Of a DNA stretch of 64,000 nt, positions 1 through 8,390 are shown in pieces. Positions within the stretch are counted from its first letter, which is position 1. Each line of letters opens with the position of its first letter. The notes below the pieces were generated by a model. That model did no database searches. It saw only the letters and a list, made by a program, of their open reading frames with translations, and was not told the DNA's origin. The position numbers and the translations under genes were made by a program. The DNA lies in assembly GCF_000184685.1 (NCBI RefSeq), contig NC_014830.1:3844001-3908000 (forward strand), read 5' to 3'. The stretch is from Intrasporangium calvum DSM 43043 (GTDB lineage Bacteria; Actinomycetota; Actinomycetes; Actinomycetales; Dermatophilaceae).

Positions 1-471
1 GTCATCCAGGACGTCGAGATCCCCTTGGACGGGACCGCGGAGTTCCTCACCTGGTTCCTGCACCACGTTCCGATCGAGCCGCTCTGGGTGTGCCCGATCC
101 AGCTGAGACGCAAGGACGGTGCCAGCGGGAGCGAGCCCAGCGGCATACGGCCCCCTCTCGACGAGCCGGGCGACCACGGGAGCCCACCCTGGCCGCTCTA
201 CCCGATGCAGCCCGGCGTCCCCTACGTCAACGTCGGCTTCTGGTCGTCCGTCGAGATCCGGCCCGGCGCCCGGCCCGGCGACGTCAACCGGGCCATCGAG
301 GCGAAGGTGACCGAGCTCGGGGGGCACAAGTCCCTCTACTCGGACGCCTACTACGACGAGGCGACGTTCGCGCGCCTCTACGGCGGCGCAGCCATCGCCG
401 CGGCCAAGCGGCGCTACGACCCCCGCGGACGATTCCCCACCCTCTACCAGAAGGCGGTGCAGGCACGATGA
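1..471 (+). CDS. tmsA: FAD-binding oxidoreductase, C-terminal part (TmsA-like), 5' end outside window
   Basis: The frame is open from base 1, so this is the last 156 residues of a longer gene. The tail resembles the C-terminal FAD-oxidase domain of DHCR24-like oxidoreductases (YVNVGFWSS, KSLYSDAYYDE, KRRYDPRGRFPTLYQKAV). Its stop overlaps the start of the adjoining cyclopropane-synthase-like methyltransferase by four bases (ATGA). That pairing is the known tmsA/tmsB (bfa) arrangement, in which TmsA reduces a 10-methylene to a 10-methyl acyl chain (tuberculostearic-type lipid). The function is inferred from the pairing, because the FAD-binding domain lies outside the window. A copy of the AGCGGCATAC repeat is read in frame (…GSEPSGIRPP…) in what should be a loop. 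The symbol is tentative. Confidence 0.72.
   Translation, partial: VIQDVEIPLDGTAEFLTWFLHHVPIEPLWVCPIQLRRKDGASGSEPSGIRPPLDEPGDHGSPPWPLYPMQPGVPYVNVGFWSSVEIRPGARPGDVNRAIEAKVTELGGHKSLYSDAYYDEATFARLYGGAAIAAAKRRYDPRGRFPTLYQKAVQAR
133..152 (+). repeat. AGCGGCATAC dispersed repeat, copy 1
   Basis: GAGCCCAGCGGCATACGGCC lies inside the tmsA-like gene and is translated EPSGIRP. The preceding bases (GGGAGC) also match the family consensus. The reading frame is preserved across it. Confidence 0.8.
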
Positions 472-1739
472 CGATCTCGGTTGGACAGGCCTTCGAGCGC
501 ATCCTCGGCAGGGACGCCCACCTGCGCGTCGTCGCGTGGGACGGCTCCGCGGGCGGTCCCGACGACGGGCTCACGATCCGGCTCCACTCACCGAGGGCCA
601 TCAGCTACCTGCTGACCGCACCGGGCGAGCTCGGGGCGGCCCGCGCCTACCTGCAGGGCGAGCTGAGCATCGACGGGATGGACGAGGGCAACCCGATCGA
701 GGTCCTGCGGCACCTCGGTGGTGACTTCAGCGCGAAGCTGCCCGCGTGGCGCGACCTTCGCGAGATCGTCGGCGTCGTCCGAGCCACCGGGATCAGCGTG
801 CCCGAGCTGCCGCCCGAGGAGACGCCGAGCCAGCTGCGTCGCCTCACCTACGGGCTGCGGCACGGCCGACGCCGTGACGCGGCGGCGATCCACCACCACT
901 ACGACGTGGGCAACGACTTCTACGAGTACGTCCTCGGGCCGTCGATGACCTACACCTGCGCGGTCTTCGAGACCCCCGAGACGACGCTCGAGGATGCCCA
1001 GTTCGCCAAGTACGACCTCGTCGCGCGCAAGCTCGGGCTCGCACCGGGCATGCGGCTGCTCGACGTCGGCTGCGGGTGGGGCGGCATGGTGCGGCACGCG
1101 GTGAAGCACTTCGGCGTCACGGCCCTGGGGGTGACCCTCTCGCGGGAGCAGGCGGCGTGGGGGCAGGAGGCGATCCGGCGGGACGGGCTGGAGGGCCGGG
1201 CCGAAGTGCGCCACGCGGACTACCGGGACGTCACCGAGCGCGGTTTCGATGCGATCAGCTCGATCGGCCTGACCGAGCACATCGGGGTGAAGAACTACCC
1301 CGACTACTTCCGGTTCCTCCGCGAGCACCTCCGGGACGAGGGGCGGCTGCTCAACCACTGCATCACCCGGCCCGACAACCAGCACCCGGGCCTGCCGACC
1401 CGCGGCTTCATCAACCGCTACGTCTTCCCCGACGGCGAGCTGACCGGCTCCGGGCACATCGTGCGGGTCATGGAGGACGAGGGGTTCGAGGTGAAGCACC
1501 ACGAGAACCTCCGCGAGCACTACGCGCTGACGCTGGCCGGCTGGAGCGCGAACCTCTCGAAGCACTGGGACGACTGCGTGGCGCTCGCCGGGGTGGGCCG
1601 GGCGCGAGTGTGGGGCCTCTACCTGGCCGGTTCGCGGGTGGGGTTCGAGGACAACGGGATCCAGCTGCACCAGGTCCTCGCGACGCGCACGAGCGAGTCG
1701 GGCGCGTCCGGGTACCCGTTGCGCCCGCAGTTCACCTGA
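468..1739 (+). CDS. tmsB: SAM-dependent fatty acid methyltransferase (TmsB-like, cyclopropane synthase family)
   Basis: This 423-residue protein has the CFA-synthase layout. An N-terminal SCP2/CFA-type domain covers about residues 1-130. It is followed by HHHYDVGNDFYEYVLG at about residue 143, a SAM-binding glycine loop LLDVGCGWGGM at about residue 197, and SIGLTEHIGVKNYPDY further on. The family methylates acyl chains of membrane phospholipids. Together with the overlapping FAD oxidoreductase it fits the TmsB step that adds a 10-methylene branch to oleoyl chains. I chose ATG at 468 because it overlaps the upstream stop by four bases, which suggests translational coupling; the frame stays open upstream, but over the other gene. 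A plain cyclopropane-fatty-acid synthase is the alternative. Confidence 0.8.
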   Translation: MTISVGQAFERILGRDAHLRVVAWDGSAGGPDDGLTIRLHSPRAISYLLTAPGELGAARAYLQGELSIDGMDEGNPIEVLRHLGGDFSAKLPAWRDLREIVGVVRATGISVPELPPEETPSQLRRLTYGLRHGRRRDAAAIHHHYDVGNDFYEYVLGPSMTYTCAVFETPETTLEDAQFAKYDLVARKLGLAPGMRLLDVGCGWGGMVRHAVKHFGVTALGVTLSREQAAWGQEAIRRDGLEGRAEVRHADYRDVTERGFDAISSIGLTEHIGVKNYPDYFRFLREHLRDEGRLLNHCITRPDNQHPGLPTRGFINRYVFPDGELTGSGHIVRVMEDEGFEVKHHENLREHYALTLAGWSANLSKHWDDCVALAGVGRARVWGLYLAGSRVGFEDNGIQLHQVLATRTSESGASGYPLRPQFT

Positions 1740-1752
1740 GCTCGGCCGGACC

Positions 1753-1768
1753 GGATGCCGCTGGGCTG
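1753..1768 (-). repeat. AGCGGCATAC repeat, variant copy 2
   Basis: On the minus strand this reads AGCCCAGCGGCATCCG (C replaces A in the core). It lies between the convergent ends of tmsB and the hemerythrin-like gene, 14 bp past the tmsB stop. Confidence 0.6.
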
Positions 1769-1776
1769 GCGCGGCG

Positions 1777-2310
1777 TCAGCCCATGCCCCCCAGGTCGAC
1801 GCTGTAGGCCTCGTAGACGAGGTCGCCGCCGGCCTGGCGGTGCCGGATGAGTCGCCCGACGAGGATGGTCAGCTCCTCGCGGAGGGCGAACAGGTCGGAA
1901 CCTGCTCCATCGTGCTCGAGGCTGGCGAGGTGGTTGTGGATCTGCTCACGGAAGGCCACGTGCTCGGCGAGCAGCCGGGTCACCGCGCCGCCGAGGCGAG
2001 GTGCGCTCTGCTGGGCGCGGTCGTAGATCCCGCCCTGGCTCTCGGTGATGGCGATGTGCTCGTCGAAGTCCTGGGCCAGCACGGTCAGCGCGGCTCGTAC
2101 CCGGTCGCGCCAGGTGCTGGCCTGGGCGATGGGGGCCTCGAGGGCCCGGACGACGCCGCGCACCGCGTCGCGAAGCTCGGCCCGGTGGGCCCGCAAGCGC
2201 TCGATGTGCTCGGTGAACTCGCCGCTGGGAGCGGCACCGGCACCGGACGGGGCAGGGTCGGTCTCGGCTGGTGCGTCGGGGAACATCGTGGTGTCTGAAC
2301 TGGCATCCAT
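1777..2310 (-). CDS. Hemerythrin-like (HHE-type) protein
   Basis: The protein has 177 residues. After a Pro/Ala-rich leader of about 40 residues comes an all-helical region. Histidine and glutamate ligands are spaced as in HHE cation-binding proteins (FDEHIAITES, LLAEHVAFREQIHNH, RLIRHRQAGGDLVYEAY). Such proteins bind a di-iron centre and respond to O2, NO or iron, but the precise role here is unknown. I prefer ATG at 2310 to the upstream ATG at 2334 because GAGGAGG sits just before it. It runs the same way as the CsoR-family gene upstream, with about 95 bp between them. The stop lies beside a repeat copy. Confidence 0.6.
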   Translation of the reverse strand: MDASSDTTMFPDAPAETDPAPSGAGAAPSGEFTEHIERLRAHRAELRDAVRGVVRALEAPIAQASTWRDRVRAALTVLAQDFDEHIAITESQGGIYDRAQQSAPRLGGAVTRLLAEHVAFREQIHNHLASLEHDGAGSDLFALREELTILVGRLIRHRQAGGDLVYEAYSVDLGGMG

Positions 2311-2404
2311 GCGGCCTCCTCGGGTGGCTTCCATCGTGGTCCTCGACTGCCCCGTCGTCCACCCCTGCGCGCCGACTTATCCGGCCGCCCGTGTGACCTT
2401 CGCC

Positions 2405-2770
<366 letters not shown>

Positions 2771-3388
2771 TCAGTCTCGCCGGAGCACGACGACGGTGTC
2801 GAGGGCCTCTCGAGGTCCCTCCTCCGTCTCGACCGGGCGGACCCGGATGCCGGCGTGCTCGACCACCACGGGCAGCCCGTCGACCGCGTCGACGACCTCG
2901 TCCGGGTCGTAGAGGACGTCGCGCGAGCTCGGGCCGCCCCAGCCCTCGGCGAGGTTGCGCCCGGCATGTCCGACGACGAGGACGCGCCCGCCCGGACGCA
3001 CGGCCTCGACGCCGTGGCGCAGGGCCACCCGCAGCTCGGAGGCGGGGAGCTGGAGGTAGCAGAACAGCGCGAGGTCGTATGCCGCTGGGCCGCCTGGCGC
3101 CGGCACCGTGGCGTCGGCGACGAGTGGGGTCAACCGACCCGCCTCCGCACCGAGGAGCGCGTCCGCCCGGGCCCGCATCCGTTCGACGGCGACGCTCGAG
3201 TAGTCGGTGGCCGTCACCGTCCAGCCCTGCTGGGCGAGCCAGATGGCGTTGCGCCCCTCGCCGGCAGCGATGTCGATGGCCGTGCCGGCAGTGAGGGGCG
3301 CGACGATCTCCTCGACGAAGCGGTTGGGCTCGGCCGACCAGACCAGGTCAGCCGTGGCGTATCGCTCGTCCCAGTCCTTGGCGTCCAT
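2771..3388 (-). CDS. SAM-dependent methyltransferase (TehB/thiopurine-methyltransferase-like)
   Basis: This 205-residue class I methyltransferase opens with MDAKDWDERYATADLVW, typical of small TehB-like enzymes. The SAM loop is IDIAAGEGRNAIWLA at about residue 43, and the motif IV region reads AAYDLALFCYLQ. The substrate is unknown. I chose ATG at 3388 because AGAGGAGGG precedes it, although the frame is open to 3466. The AAYDL part of motif IV is encoded by sequence matching the AGCGGCATAC repeat, so either the repeat supplies conserved codons or the match is partly fortuitous. The flavodoxin gene is divergent. Confidence 0.75.
   Translation of the reverse strand: MDAKDWDERYATADLVWSAEPNRFVEEIVAPLTAGTAIDIAAGEGRNAIWLAQQGWTVTATDYSSVAVERMRARADALLGAEAGRLTPLVADATVPAPGGPAAYDLALFCYLQLPASELRVALRHGVEAVRPGGRVLVVGHAGRNLAEGWGGPSSRDVLYDPDEVVDAVDGLPVVVEHAGIRVRPVETEEGPREALDTVVVLRRD
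3074..3090 (-). repeat. AGCGGCATAC repeat, copy 3
   Basis: On the minus strand this reads GCCCAGCGGCATACGAC inside the methyltransferase gene, translated PAAYD. The family's usual GGC after ATAC is GAC here. Because AAYD fits the methyltransferase motif, chance convergence cannot be excluded. Confidence 0.5.
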
Positions 3389-3546
3389 CTCCGCCCTCCT
3401 CTGCGCGTCTTCCGCTGCCCCGCTGGGCCCGTCCATTGTGCGCCGCAGCTGGTCCCGGCGCCGCAACGGGTCTGATGGATCACCATCCGGCGCCGGCTGC
3501 GCGGGAACGTCCTAGCGTGAGGCGTGGAGACCAAGGGGGTTGGCCC

Positions 3547-4077
3547 ATGAAGGCACTCATCATCCACGAGTCCCTGTTCGGCAACACCAGGGCCGTTGCC
3601 GAGGCCGTCAAGCGCGGACTGACGCGCAGCAGACCCGACGCCGTCGACCTGCTCCGCTCGGACGAGGCCCCGGGCGTCATCCCGGAGGAGGTCAGCCTGC
3701 TCATCCTGGGCGGACCGACACACGCCTTCAGCATGACGCGCCCGTCGACGCGCACCGACGCCGAGGCCAAGGGGGCGAAGGAGCACGTGCGGCTCGGCAT
3801 CCGCGAGTGGGTCGACGCCGTCGTCCCACGCCCGGAGCTGCCCGTCGTCACGTTCGACACCCGCGTCAAGGTCAGGCTGATGCCCGGATCGGCTGCCAAG
3901 TCCGCCGCCCGGGCGCTTCGCGCGCGGGGCTTCCGGCGGGTGGAGCAGGGCGAGACGTTCTGGGTGGAGGACACCGACGGACCGCTCAGGACCGGCGAGC
4001 TCGAACGCGCCGAGGGGTGGGGGCACGAGCTCGGTGCCCGGTCGGACCTCCGGCCGGGCGCGCCGGCGGGGCGCTGA
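3547..4077 (+). CDS. Flavodoxin-domain protein
   Basis: This 176-residue protein begins MKALIIHESLFGNTRAVAEAV. That is a flavodoxin FMN-phosphate loop (SLFGNT) after the first beta strand. A second flavin loop is LILGGPTHAFSMTRP at about residue 57. There is no transmembrane segment, so it should be a soluble flavoprotein carrying electrons or acting as a small quinone or nitro reductase; the partner is unknown. ATG at 3547 is the residue expected before the first strand. It is transcribed away from the methyltransferase gene and ends 12 bp before the remains of an alpha/beta hydrolase. Confidence 0.8.
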   Translation: MKALIIHESLFGNTRAVAEAVKRGLTRSRPDAVDLLRSDEAPGVIPEEVSLLILGGPTHAFSMTRPSTRTDAEAKGAKEHVRLGIREWVDAVVPRPELPVVTFDTRVKVRLMPGSAAKSAARALRARGFRRVEQGETFWVEDTDGPLRTGELERAEGWGHELGARSDLRPGAPAGR

Positions 4078-4089
4078 GTCACCTCCCGT

Positions 4090-4362
4090 TCAGCCGCGCG
4101 GCTCCGCGAGCCAGGCTCGGACAATTGCGACGAAACGGTCGGGCACCTCGAGCTGCGGTGTGTGCCCGACGTCGGCGAGTCACTCGGTCCGCCAGCGCGG
4201 CGCGGGTCGGCCGCGGCGACCCGGCGCGCCGCCGAGATGGGGACCAGTCGGTCTGCCGCACCGTGGATGAGCAGGACCGGGGCGGTGACCGCGCGCGCCG
4301 AGGCCGTGGACGAGGACGAGGGGCGCGACCGACGGGTCCCCGCTGGGACCCGACGGACTCAC
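4090..4362 (-). pseudogene. Alpha/beta hydrolase remnant
   Basis: Three pieces of one hydrolase fold survive in different frames on the minus strand. The oxyanion region is [12 protein letters not shown]. The strand-6/Asp region is APVLLIHGAADRLVPISAARR. The His-containing C-terminus is LADVGHTPQLEVPDRF…AWLAEPRG, ending at a TGA. An in-frame TGA, at least one frameshift and a large internal deletion (the nucleophile elbow is missing) show it is dead. A repeat copy lies just outside its 5' side. Confidence 0.7.
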
Positions 4363-4370
4363 GGATGCGG

Positions 4371-4389
4371 GCCCAGCGGCATACGGCCC
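4371..4389 (+). repeat. AGCGGCATAC repeat, copy 4
   Basis: GCCCAGCGGCATACGGCCC sits between the broken 5' end of the hydrolase remnant and the truncated 5' end of the HAD-IIA remnant, where both genes have lost sequence. Confidence 0.8.
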
Positions 4390-4400
4390 GGTGCTTCGTC

Positions 4401-4873
4401 ATGACCGAGCGGGATCCCGACTACGTCGTGCTCGGGGAGACCCGGACCTACTCGTTGAGTCGATCACCCGCGCGATCCGCCTCATCGAGAAGGGCGCCCG
4501 GTTCATCGCGACGAATCCCGACCCGAGCGGCCCGAGCCCGTTCGGGACCCTGCCGGCCACCGGGTCGGTGGCCGCACTCATCTCGACCGCGACCGGGCGG
4601 CAGCCCTACTACGTCGGCAAACCGAACCCCCTCATGATGCGCAGCGCCCTCAACCGGCTCGACGCCCACTCGGAGACGACGATCATGGTCGGCGACCGGA
4701 TGGACACCGACATCGTCTCCGGGCTCGAGGCCGGCCTGCGCACCGTCCTCGTCCTCACCGGGTCCACGCGCCGCGAGCAGGTCGAGACGTTTCCCTACCG
4801 GCCGAGCCGGATCGTCGAGTCCGTCGCCGACCTCATTCGCTTCGTCGACCACGGGAAGCCGACCGCCCACTGA
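4401..4873 (+). pseudogene. NagD-like HAD-IIA phosphatase, 5'-truncated and frameshifted
   Basis: The readable part matches the second half of a NagD-type sugar-phosphate phosphatase: [12 protein letters not shown], then [32 protein letters not shown] and [18 protein letters not shown]. The N-terminal catalytic DxDGT region is absent, since only about 20 residues precede GETRTYS. A one-base deletion near 4455 moves the frame between TYS and ESITRA. Truncation plus frameshift make it non-functional. Its 5' end abuts a repeat copy and its 3' end is followed by another. Confidence 0.75.
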
Positions 4874-4894
4874 GGTGCCGGAGGCCACCGAGCC

Positions 4895-4913
4895 GGCTCA
4901 GCGGCATACGGCC
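4895..4913 (+). repeat. AGCGGCATAC repeat, copy 5 (GGCTC subtype)
   Basis: GGCTCAGCGGCATACGGCC is preceded by GAGCC, so the subtype begins with the palindrome GAGCCGGCTC. It lies between convergent gene ends and finishes 3 bp before the TGA of the MMPL/tail-chaperone reading frame. Confidence 0.8.
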
Positions 4914-4916
4914 TGC

Positions 4917-5213
4917 TCATGGCACGTGCTGAGGCGAGGACAACCGGTCGACGCGCTCGGCGGAGGCGAGCTCCCACGCCTCGACGAAGGCCCGGAACTG
5001 GTCGGCGTCCAGCTGCCGGATGACCTCCTGCGCCCCCTCCGTGTCACAGGCGGTGAGGACCGCCTCGAGCGCCTCGCCCGCCTGGAAGGCCTCCACGGCA
5101 ACGAGCGGGGCGTAGGGCAGGAGCGGCAGGTCGTTGACCGTGGTCCCGTCAAGAGTGAAGTCGAAGCGGTTCTCGGGCAGGCCCTTGCGGGAAGGCGGGA
5201 TATGGAAGGCCAT
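4917..5213 (-). CDS. Phage tail assembly chaperone-like small protein (internal start in MMPL frame)
   Basis: From an ATG at 5213, preceded by AAGGAG at good spacing, the frame encodes 98 residues. They resemble tail assembly chaperones of actinophages: RFDFTLDGTTVNDLP, a leucine/proline turn, a short helical region, then LDADQFRAFVEAWELAS, whose FVEAW-xx-S ending is typical. These chaperones help assemble phage tail tape-measure protein. No other phage gene is nearby. It shares frame and stop with the MMPL transporter, with no stop between them, so it may be made both as a free protein and as a transporter C-terminal extension. Assignment is by pattern memory only. Confidence 0.5.
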   Translation of the reverse strand: MAFHIPPSRKGLPENRFDFTLDGTTVNDLPLLPYAPLVAVEAFQAGEALEAVLTACDTEGAQEVIRQLDADQFRAFVEAWELASAERVDRLSSPQHVP

Positions 5214-7598
5214 CGAAAGGGCTCCTTCGGGATGGTGGCCGTTGCCGGTCACTTGGGTGGATGTCGCCACGGCCACGTGCCGCGGGCGATGGGCCGGAGG
5301 GGTCTGGTCGGGCTGGCTCCGGAGGTGGCGCTTGAGCTGGTCCCCCTCGACGTCGAGGTTGGGCAGGACCGCCGAGAGTCGGCGCGGCAGCCACCAGGCG
5401 GCCTCGCCGAGCACCGACATGACGGCAGGGACGAGGGTCATGCGGACGAGGAAGGCGTCGACGAGGATGCCGACGGCGAGCGCGAGGCCGAACTGCTTGA
5501 TCATCGGGTCCGCGCTGAAGATGAAGCCCGCGAAGACCGAGACCATGATGATCGCCGCGGCCACGACGACACGGCTCGCCTGGTCGAACCCGTGGACGAT
5601 CGCGTCGCGACCGCGGTGGCCGTGGACATGCGCCTCGCGCATCGAGCTGACGAGGAACATCTCGTAGTCCATGGCGAGGCCGTAGAGGATGCCCGTCACC
5701 ATGATCGGCAGGAAGCTGAGGACGGGCCCGGTCGTGTCGAAGCCGAAGAGGTCCTTGAGCCAGCCCCACTGGAAGACGGCGGTCACGACCCCGAAGGTCG
5801 CGCCGATGCTCAGGAGGAAGCCGAGGGTCGCCTTGAGGGGGATGACGACGGAACGGAAGACGAGGAGCAGGACGACCAGGGAGAGTGCCACGACGATGCC
5901 GATGTAGAGCGGCATGACGTCCGCGAGCTTCTCGGAGATGTCGATGTTGACTGCGGTCAGGCCGGTCACGCCGAGGGCGACGCCCTCGGTCCTGGTCACC
6001 GTCGGCCCTGACGCCCGCAGAGTGTCGACGAGGTCGGCGGTTGATGCGGCGTCCGGCCCCTCCTCCGGGATGACGGTGAAGATGGCCGTGCCGCCCTGGG
6101 GGTCCGCCCCCATGAGACTGACCGCCTTGACGTCGGGGGTGTCCCGCAGCCCGGTGGTGAGCCGGGCGACGTCCTCCTGGCCCAGCCGGCTGCCGTCATC
6201 GGGGGTGGCGACCACGACGAGGGGCGCGTTGTAGCCCTCGCCGAAGCCGCGGGTGATGGCGTCGTAGGCCTGCCGCTCGTCCGTGTCGAGGTTGGCGGTG
6301 GACCCGTTCGGCATGCCGAGCGAGATGTCGGCCACCGGGACCGCCGCCAGGCCGAGGACCGCGACGACGCCGACGATCGCGAGCCACCGGTGCCGGACGA
6401 CGCCTCCGGACCAACGGTGGGCGAGGTGGCGGTGCTCCTCCACCGTGAGGCTCCTCCCGCGGGCGCGCGCCTGGGCACTGGCGATGCGCTCGCCGACGAC
6501 GCCGAGGAGGGCGGGCAGCAGGGTCAGGGCCACGAGGACGGCGAGGACGACGGTGGCGGCCGCGACGAGGGCCATCGTCGTGAGGAAGCTGATCCCGATG
6601 AGACTCAGCCCGGTCAGCGCGATGACGACCGTGATGCCGGCGAAGAGGACCGCGCTGCCGGCGGTGCCGATGGACCGCGTGGCCGCCTCCTCGGCTCTGA
6701 GGCCCTGGGTCACGATGAGGCGGCGCGTGCGGTTGACGATGAAGAGCGCGTAGTCGATGCCGACGGCGAGACCGACCATGAGCGCGAGGACGGGAGTGGC
6801 CGTCGTCATGGTGATGGTCTGCGAGAGCGCGAAGGCGCCGCCGAGGCCGATACCCACCCCGGTCAGCGCGGTGAGGAGCGGCAGCCCCGCGGCGCGGAGC
6901 GACCCGAGCGTGATGAGCAGCACGAGCGCGGCGATGCCGAGACCGATGGCCTCGTGACCGCCCACGGGCGCCTCGATGGGCTTGAGGGACTCGGTGGTGA
7001 GGACGTCCACGCCGGTGCCCGCGGTGGCGGCCTCGGCGAGGTCGGTGACCCGTTCGACCGTTCCGTCCGGGAGGTCCTGGACCTGCTCGGTGAACTGGAT
7101 CTGCAGCATCGCCACGGAGCCGTCCTCCGACACGACGACACCGGGGACCGGCTGGCCGCCCACGACGAGGGGCCGTATGCCGCTGGGCTGGCTCCCCTTG
7201 TCACCGGCACGGGCGGCGGGAGCGGGCTCAGCGTCCGGGGCGGACGCTCCCGAGGAGGACGCCTGCTGGCCGCGGTCGGCCACGGTCGGCAGGTCGCCGA
7301 TGGTCCGTGCCGCGTCGGCGATGCCCTCGGCTCGGTCGCCCGAGTCCAGACGGTCTCCCGCGGGCACGGTGAAGACGACGGTGCCCTGTCCGCCGGCGGC
7401 GTCCGGCAGCTCGGCGCGGAGCCGGTCGGTCACGTCCTGGCTCTGGGTGCCGTCGATCGTGACGCTGGAGGAGATCTTGCCGCCGCCGTTGGCGACGGCG
7501 AGCCCGACGATGCCGCCGAGGACGAGGAGCCAGAGCGCGATGAAGGCCCACGGCCGCCGGTACGCGGTCCGACCGAGTCGGTAGAGCAGGAGGGACAT
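4917..7598 (-). CDS. MMPL/RND family transporter with C-terminal extension
   Basis: This 893-residue membrane protein has the MMPL plan: one N-terminal helix, a large outer domain, five helices (VGLAVGIDYALFIVNRTRR near residue 280), a second outer domain and six helices (ILYGLAMDYEMFLVSSMREA near residue 636). Such proteins export lipids or hydrophobic drugs using the proton gradient. The transporter should end near residue 790, but the frame continues without a stop into the tail-chaperone-like segment. A repeat copy adds QPSGIRP near residue 137 in the first outer domain. I chose ATG at 7598 (MSLLLYRLG, with AAAGG upstream) over upstream in-frame starts. The TetR gene 100 bp upstream is probably its regulator and operon partner. 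Confidence 0.85.
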   Translation of the reverse strand: MSLLLYRLGRTAYRRPWAFIALWLLVLGGIVGLAVANGGGKISSSVTIDGTQSQDVTDRLRAELPDAAGGQGTVVFTVPAGDRLDSGDRAEGIADAARTIGDLPTVADRGQQASSSGASAPDAEPAPAARAGDKGSQPSGIRPLVVGGQPVPGVVVSEDGSVAMLQIQFTEQVQDLPDGTVERVTDLAEAATAGTGVDVLTTESLKPIEAPVGGHEAIGLGIAALVLLITLGSLRAAGLPLLTALTGVGIGLGGAFALSQTITMTTATPVLALMVGLAVGIDYALFIVNRTRRLIVTQGLRAEEAATRSIGTAGSAVLFAGITVVIALTGLSLIGISFLTTMALVAAATVVLAVLVALTLLPALLGVVGERIASAQARARGRSLTVEEHRHLAHRWSGGVVRHRWLAIVGVVAVLGLAAVPVADISLGMPNGSTANLDTDERQAYDAITRGFGEGYNAPLVVVATPDDGSRLGQEDVARLTTGLRDTPDVKAVSLMGADPQGGTAIFTVIPEEGPDAASTADLVDTLRASGPTVTRTEGVALGVTGLTAVNIDISEKLADVMPLYIGIVVALSLVVLLLVFRSVVIPLKATLGFLLSIGATFGVVTAVFQWGWLKDLFGFDTTGPVLSFLPIMVTGILYGLAMDYEMFLVSSMREAHVHGHRGRDAIVHGFDQASRVVVAAAIIMVSVFAGFIFSADPMIKQFGLALAVGILVDAFLVRMTLVPAVMSVLGEAAWWLPRRLSAVLPNLDVEGDQLKRHLRSQPDQTPPAHRPRHVAVATSTQVTGNGHHPEGALSMAFHIPPSRKGLPENRFDFTLDGTTVNDLPLLPYAPLVAVEAFQAGEALEAVLTACDTEGAQEVIRQLDADQFRAFVEAWELASAERVDRLSSPQHVP
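7171..7197 (-). repeat. AGCGGCATAC repeat, copy 6
   Basis: On the minus strand this reads GGGGAGCCAGCCCAGCGGCA followed by TACGGCC. It lies in frame inside the MMPL gene (SQPSGIRP), in the first extracytoplasmic domain. Confidence 0.8.
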
Positions 7599-7698
7599 GG
7601 TGAAGCCTTTCGGGTAGGCCGGCATCGCGGCTCGTCGGCCGTGGTGGCCGGGCGGGCTCGGCGGAGGGTCGGCGGAGGGTCGGCGCCGGAGCGGGGAG

Positions 7699-8337
7699 TC
7701 AGAAGCCCTGGCGCAGGTGCGTGAAGACCGTGGTGAGGAACTCCTCGACGGTGACCGCGTCAGCTGGTAGGTCAACTGGGAGGTCAGCGGTCTCGGCCAC
7801 GGAGGTCGGATCGCCGGGGAACCGAATCGGGACGCGCCCGTCGAGCACGGACATCAGGGCGCCGTAGGCAGCCCCCACCAGGATGTGGCTCGACAGGCGC
7901 GAGACGTTGGAGCCGGCCCGTGCGGACACCGCGTCCTGGGCGGTGCGACGGATCTGGAGCTGGACATCGGCGAGGTAGGGCTCGAGACCGCGGTGCTCGC
8001 TTGCCAGGCGTCGCAGCTGCTGCAGGAGCGGCAGCATCCCGCCCGAGAGCTGGTGCCGGGCGAGGGCCATGAGCCAGTCGAGGAGGGCCGTGTCCTCGGG
8101 GACGCTCGGCAGGGTCTCGAGCCCGTCCTTGAGTCGCTCGACCGCGAGCCCGGTGATCGCCTCCTCCTTGCACGTGAAGTGGTTGGCGAAGGTCCGGCGC
8201 GAGTAGCCCGCCCGCGCCGCGACATCGTCGATGGTGAAGCCGTCGACCCCGCGCTCGACCGCGAGGTCGAACGCCGCCTCGGCCAGAGCGTGCGCGGTTG
8301 CGCGGCGCTTCGCCTCCCGCAGTCCTGTCTCGGTCAT
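7699..8337 (-). CDS. TetR-family transcriptional regulator of the MMPL operon
   Basis: This 212-residue protein has an N-terminal TetR HTH at about residues 10-55 (FTIDDVAARAGYSRRTFANHFTCKEE) and a variable helical ligand domain. ATG at 8337 is immediately followed upstream by two tandem palindromes, so it probably represses its own transcription. The MMPL gene follows on the same strand, the usual arrangement for a TetR-controlled exporter. The ligand is unknown. The frame is open further upstream, but those codons overlap the operator and the glycosylase gene. Confidence 0.85.
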   Translation of the reverse strand: MTETGLREAKRRATAHALAEAAFDLAVERGVDGFTIDDVAARAGYSRRTFANHFTCKEEAITGLAVERLKDGLETLPSVPEDTALLDWLMALARHQLSGGMLPLLQQLRRLASEHRGLEPYLADVQLQIRRTAQDAVSARAGSNVSRLSSHILVGAAYGALMSVLDGRVPIRFPGDPTSVAETADLPVDLPADAVTVEEFLTTVFTHLRQGF

Positions 8338-8357
8338 GTCCACAGGATTGCACAATC

Positions 8358-8390
8358 TTGCCCATTGGGCAATCTTGCCCATTGGGCAGA
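8358..8390. promoter_or_regulatory. Tandem TetR operator
   Basis: TTGCCCATTGGGCAA (8358-8372) is a perfect 7-1-7 palindrome and recurs, missing only its last base, at 8376-8390, 18 bp on. The unit TCTTGCCCATTGGGCA is duplicated. It starts 21 bp before the TetR start, so occupancy should block transcription of the TetR-MMPL operon. Confidence 0.75.

Noticed and set aside
588-1670. Long open frames antisense to tmsB, the ligD, phosphatase and P-type ATPase genes
   Set aside because: Typical shadow frames of GC-rich genes: biased Arg/Gly/Ala/Pro content and no recognisable domains.
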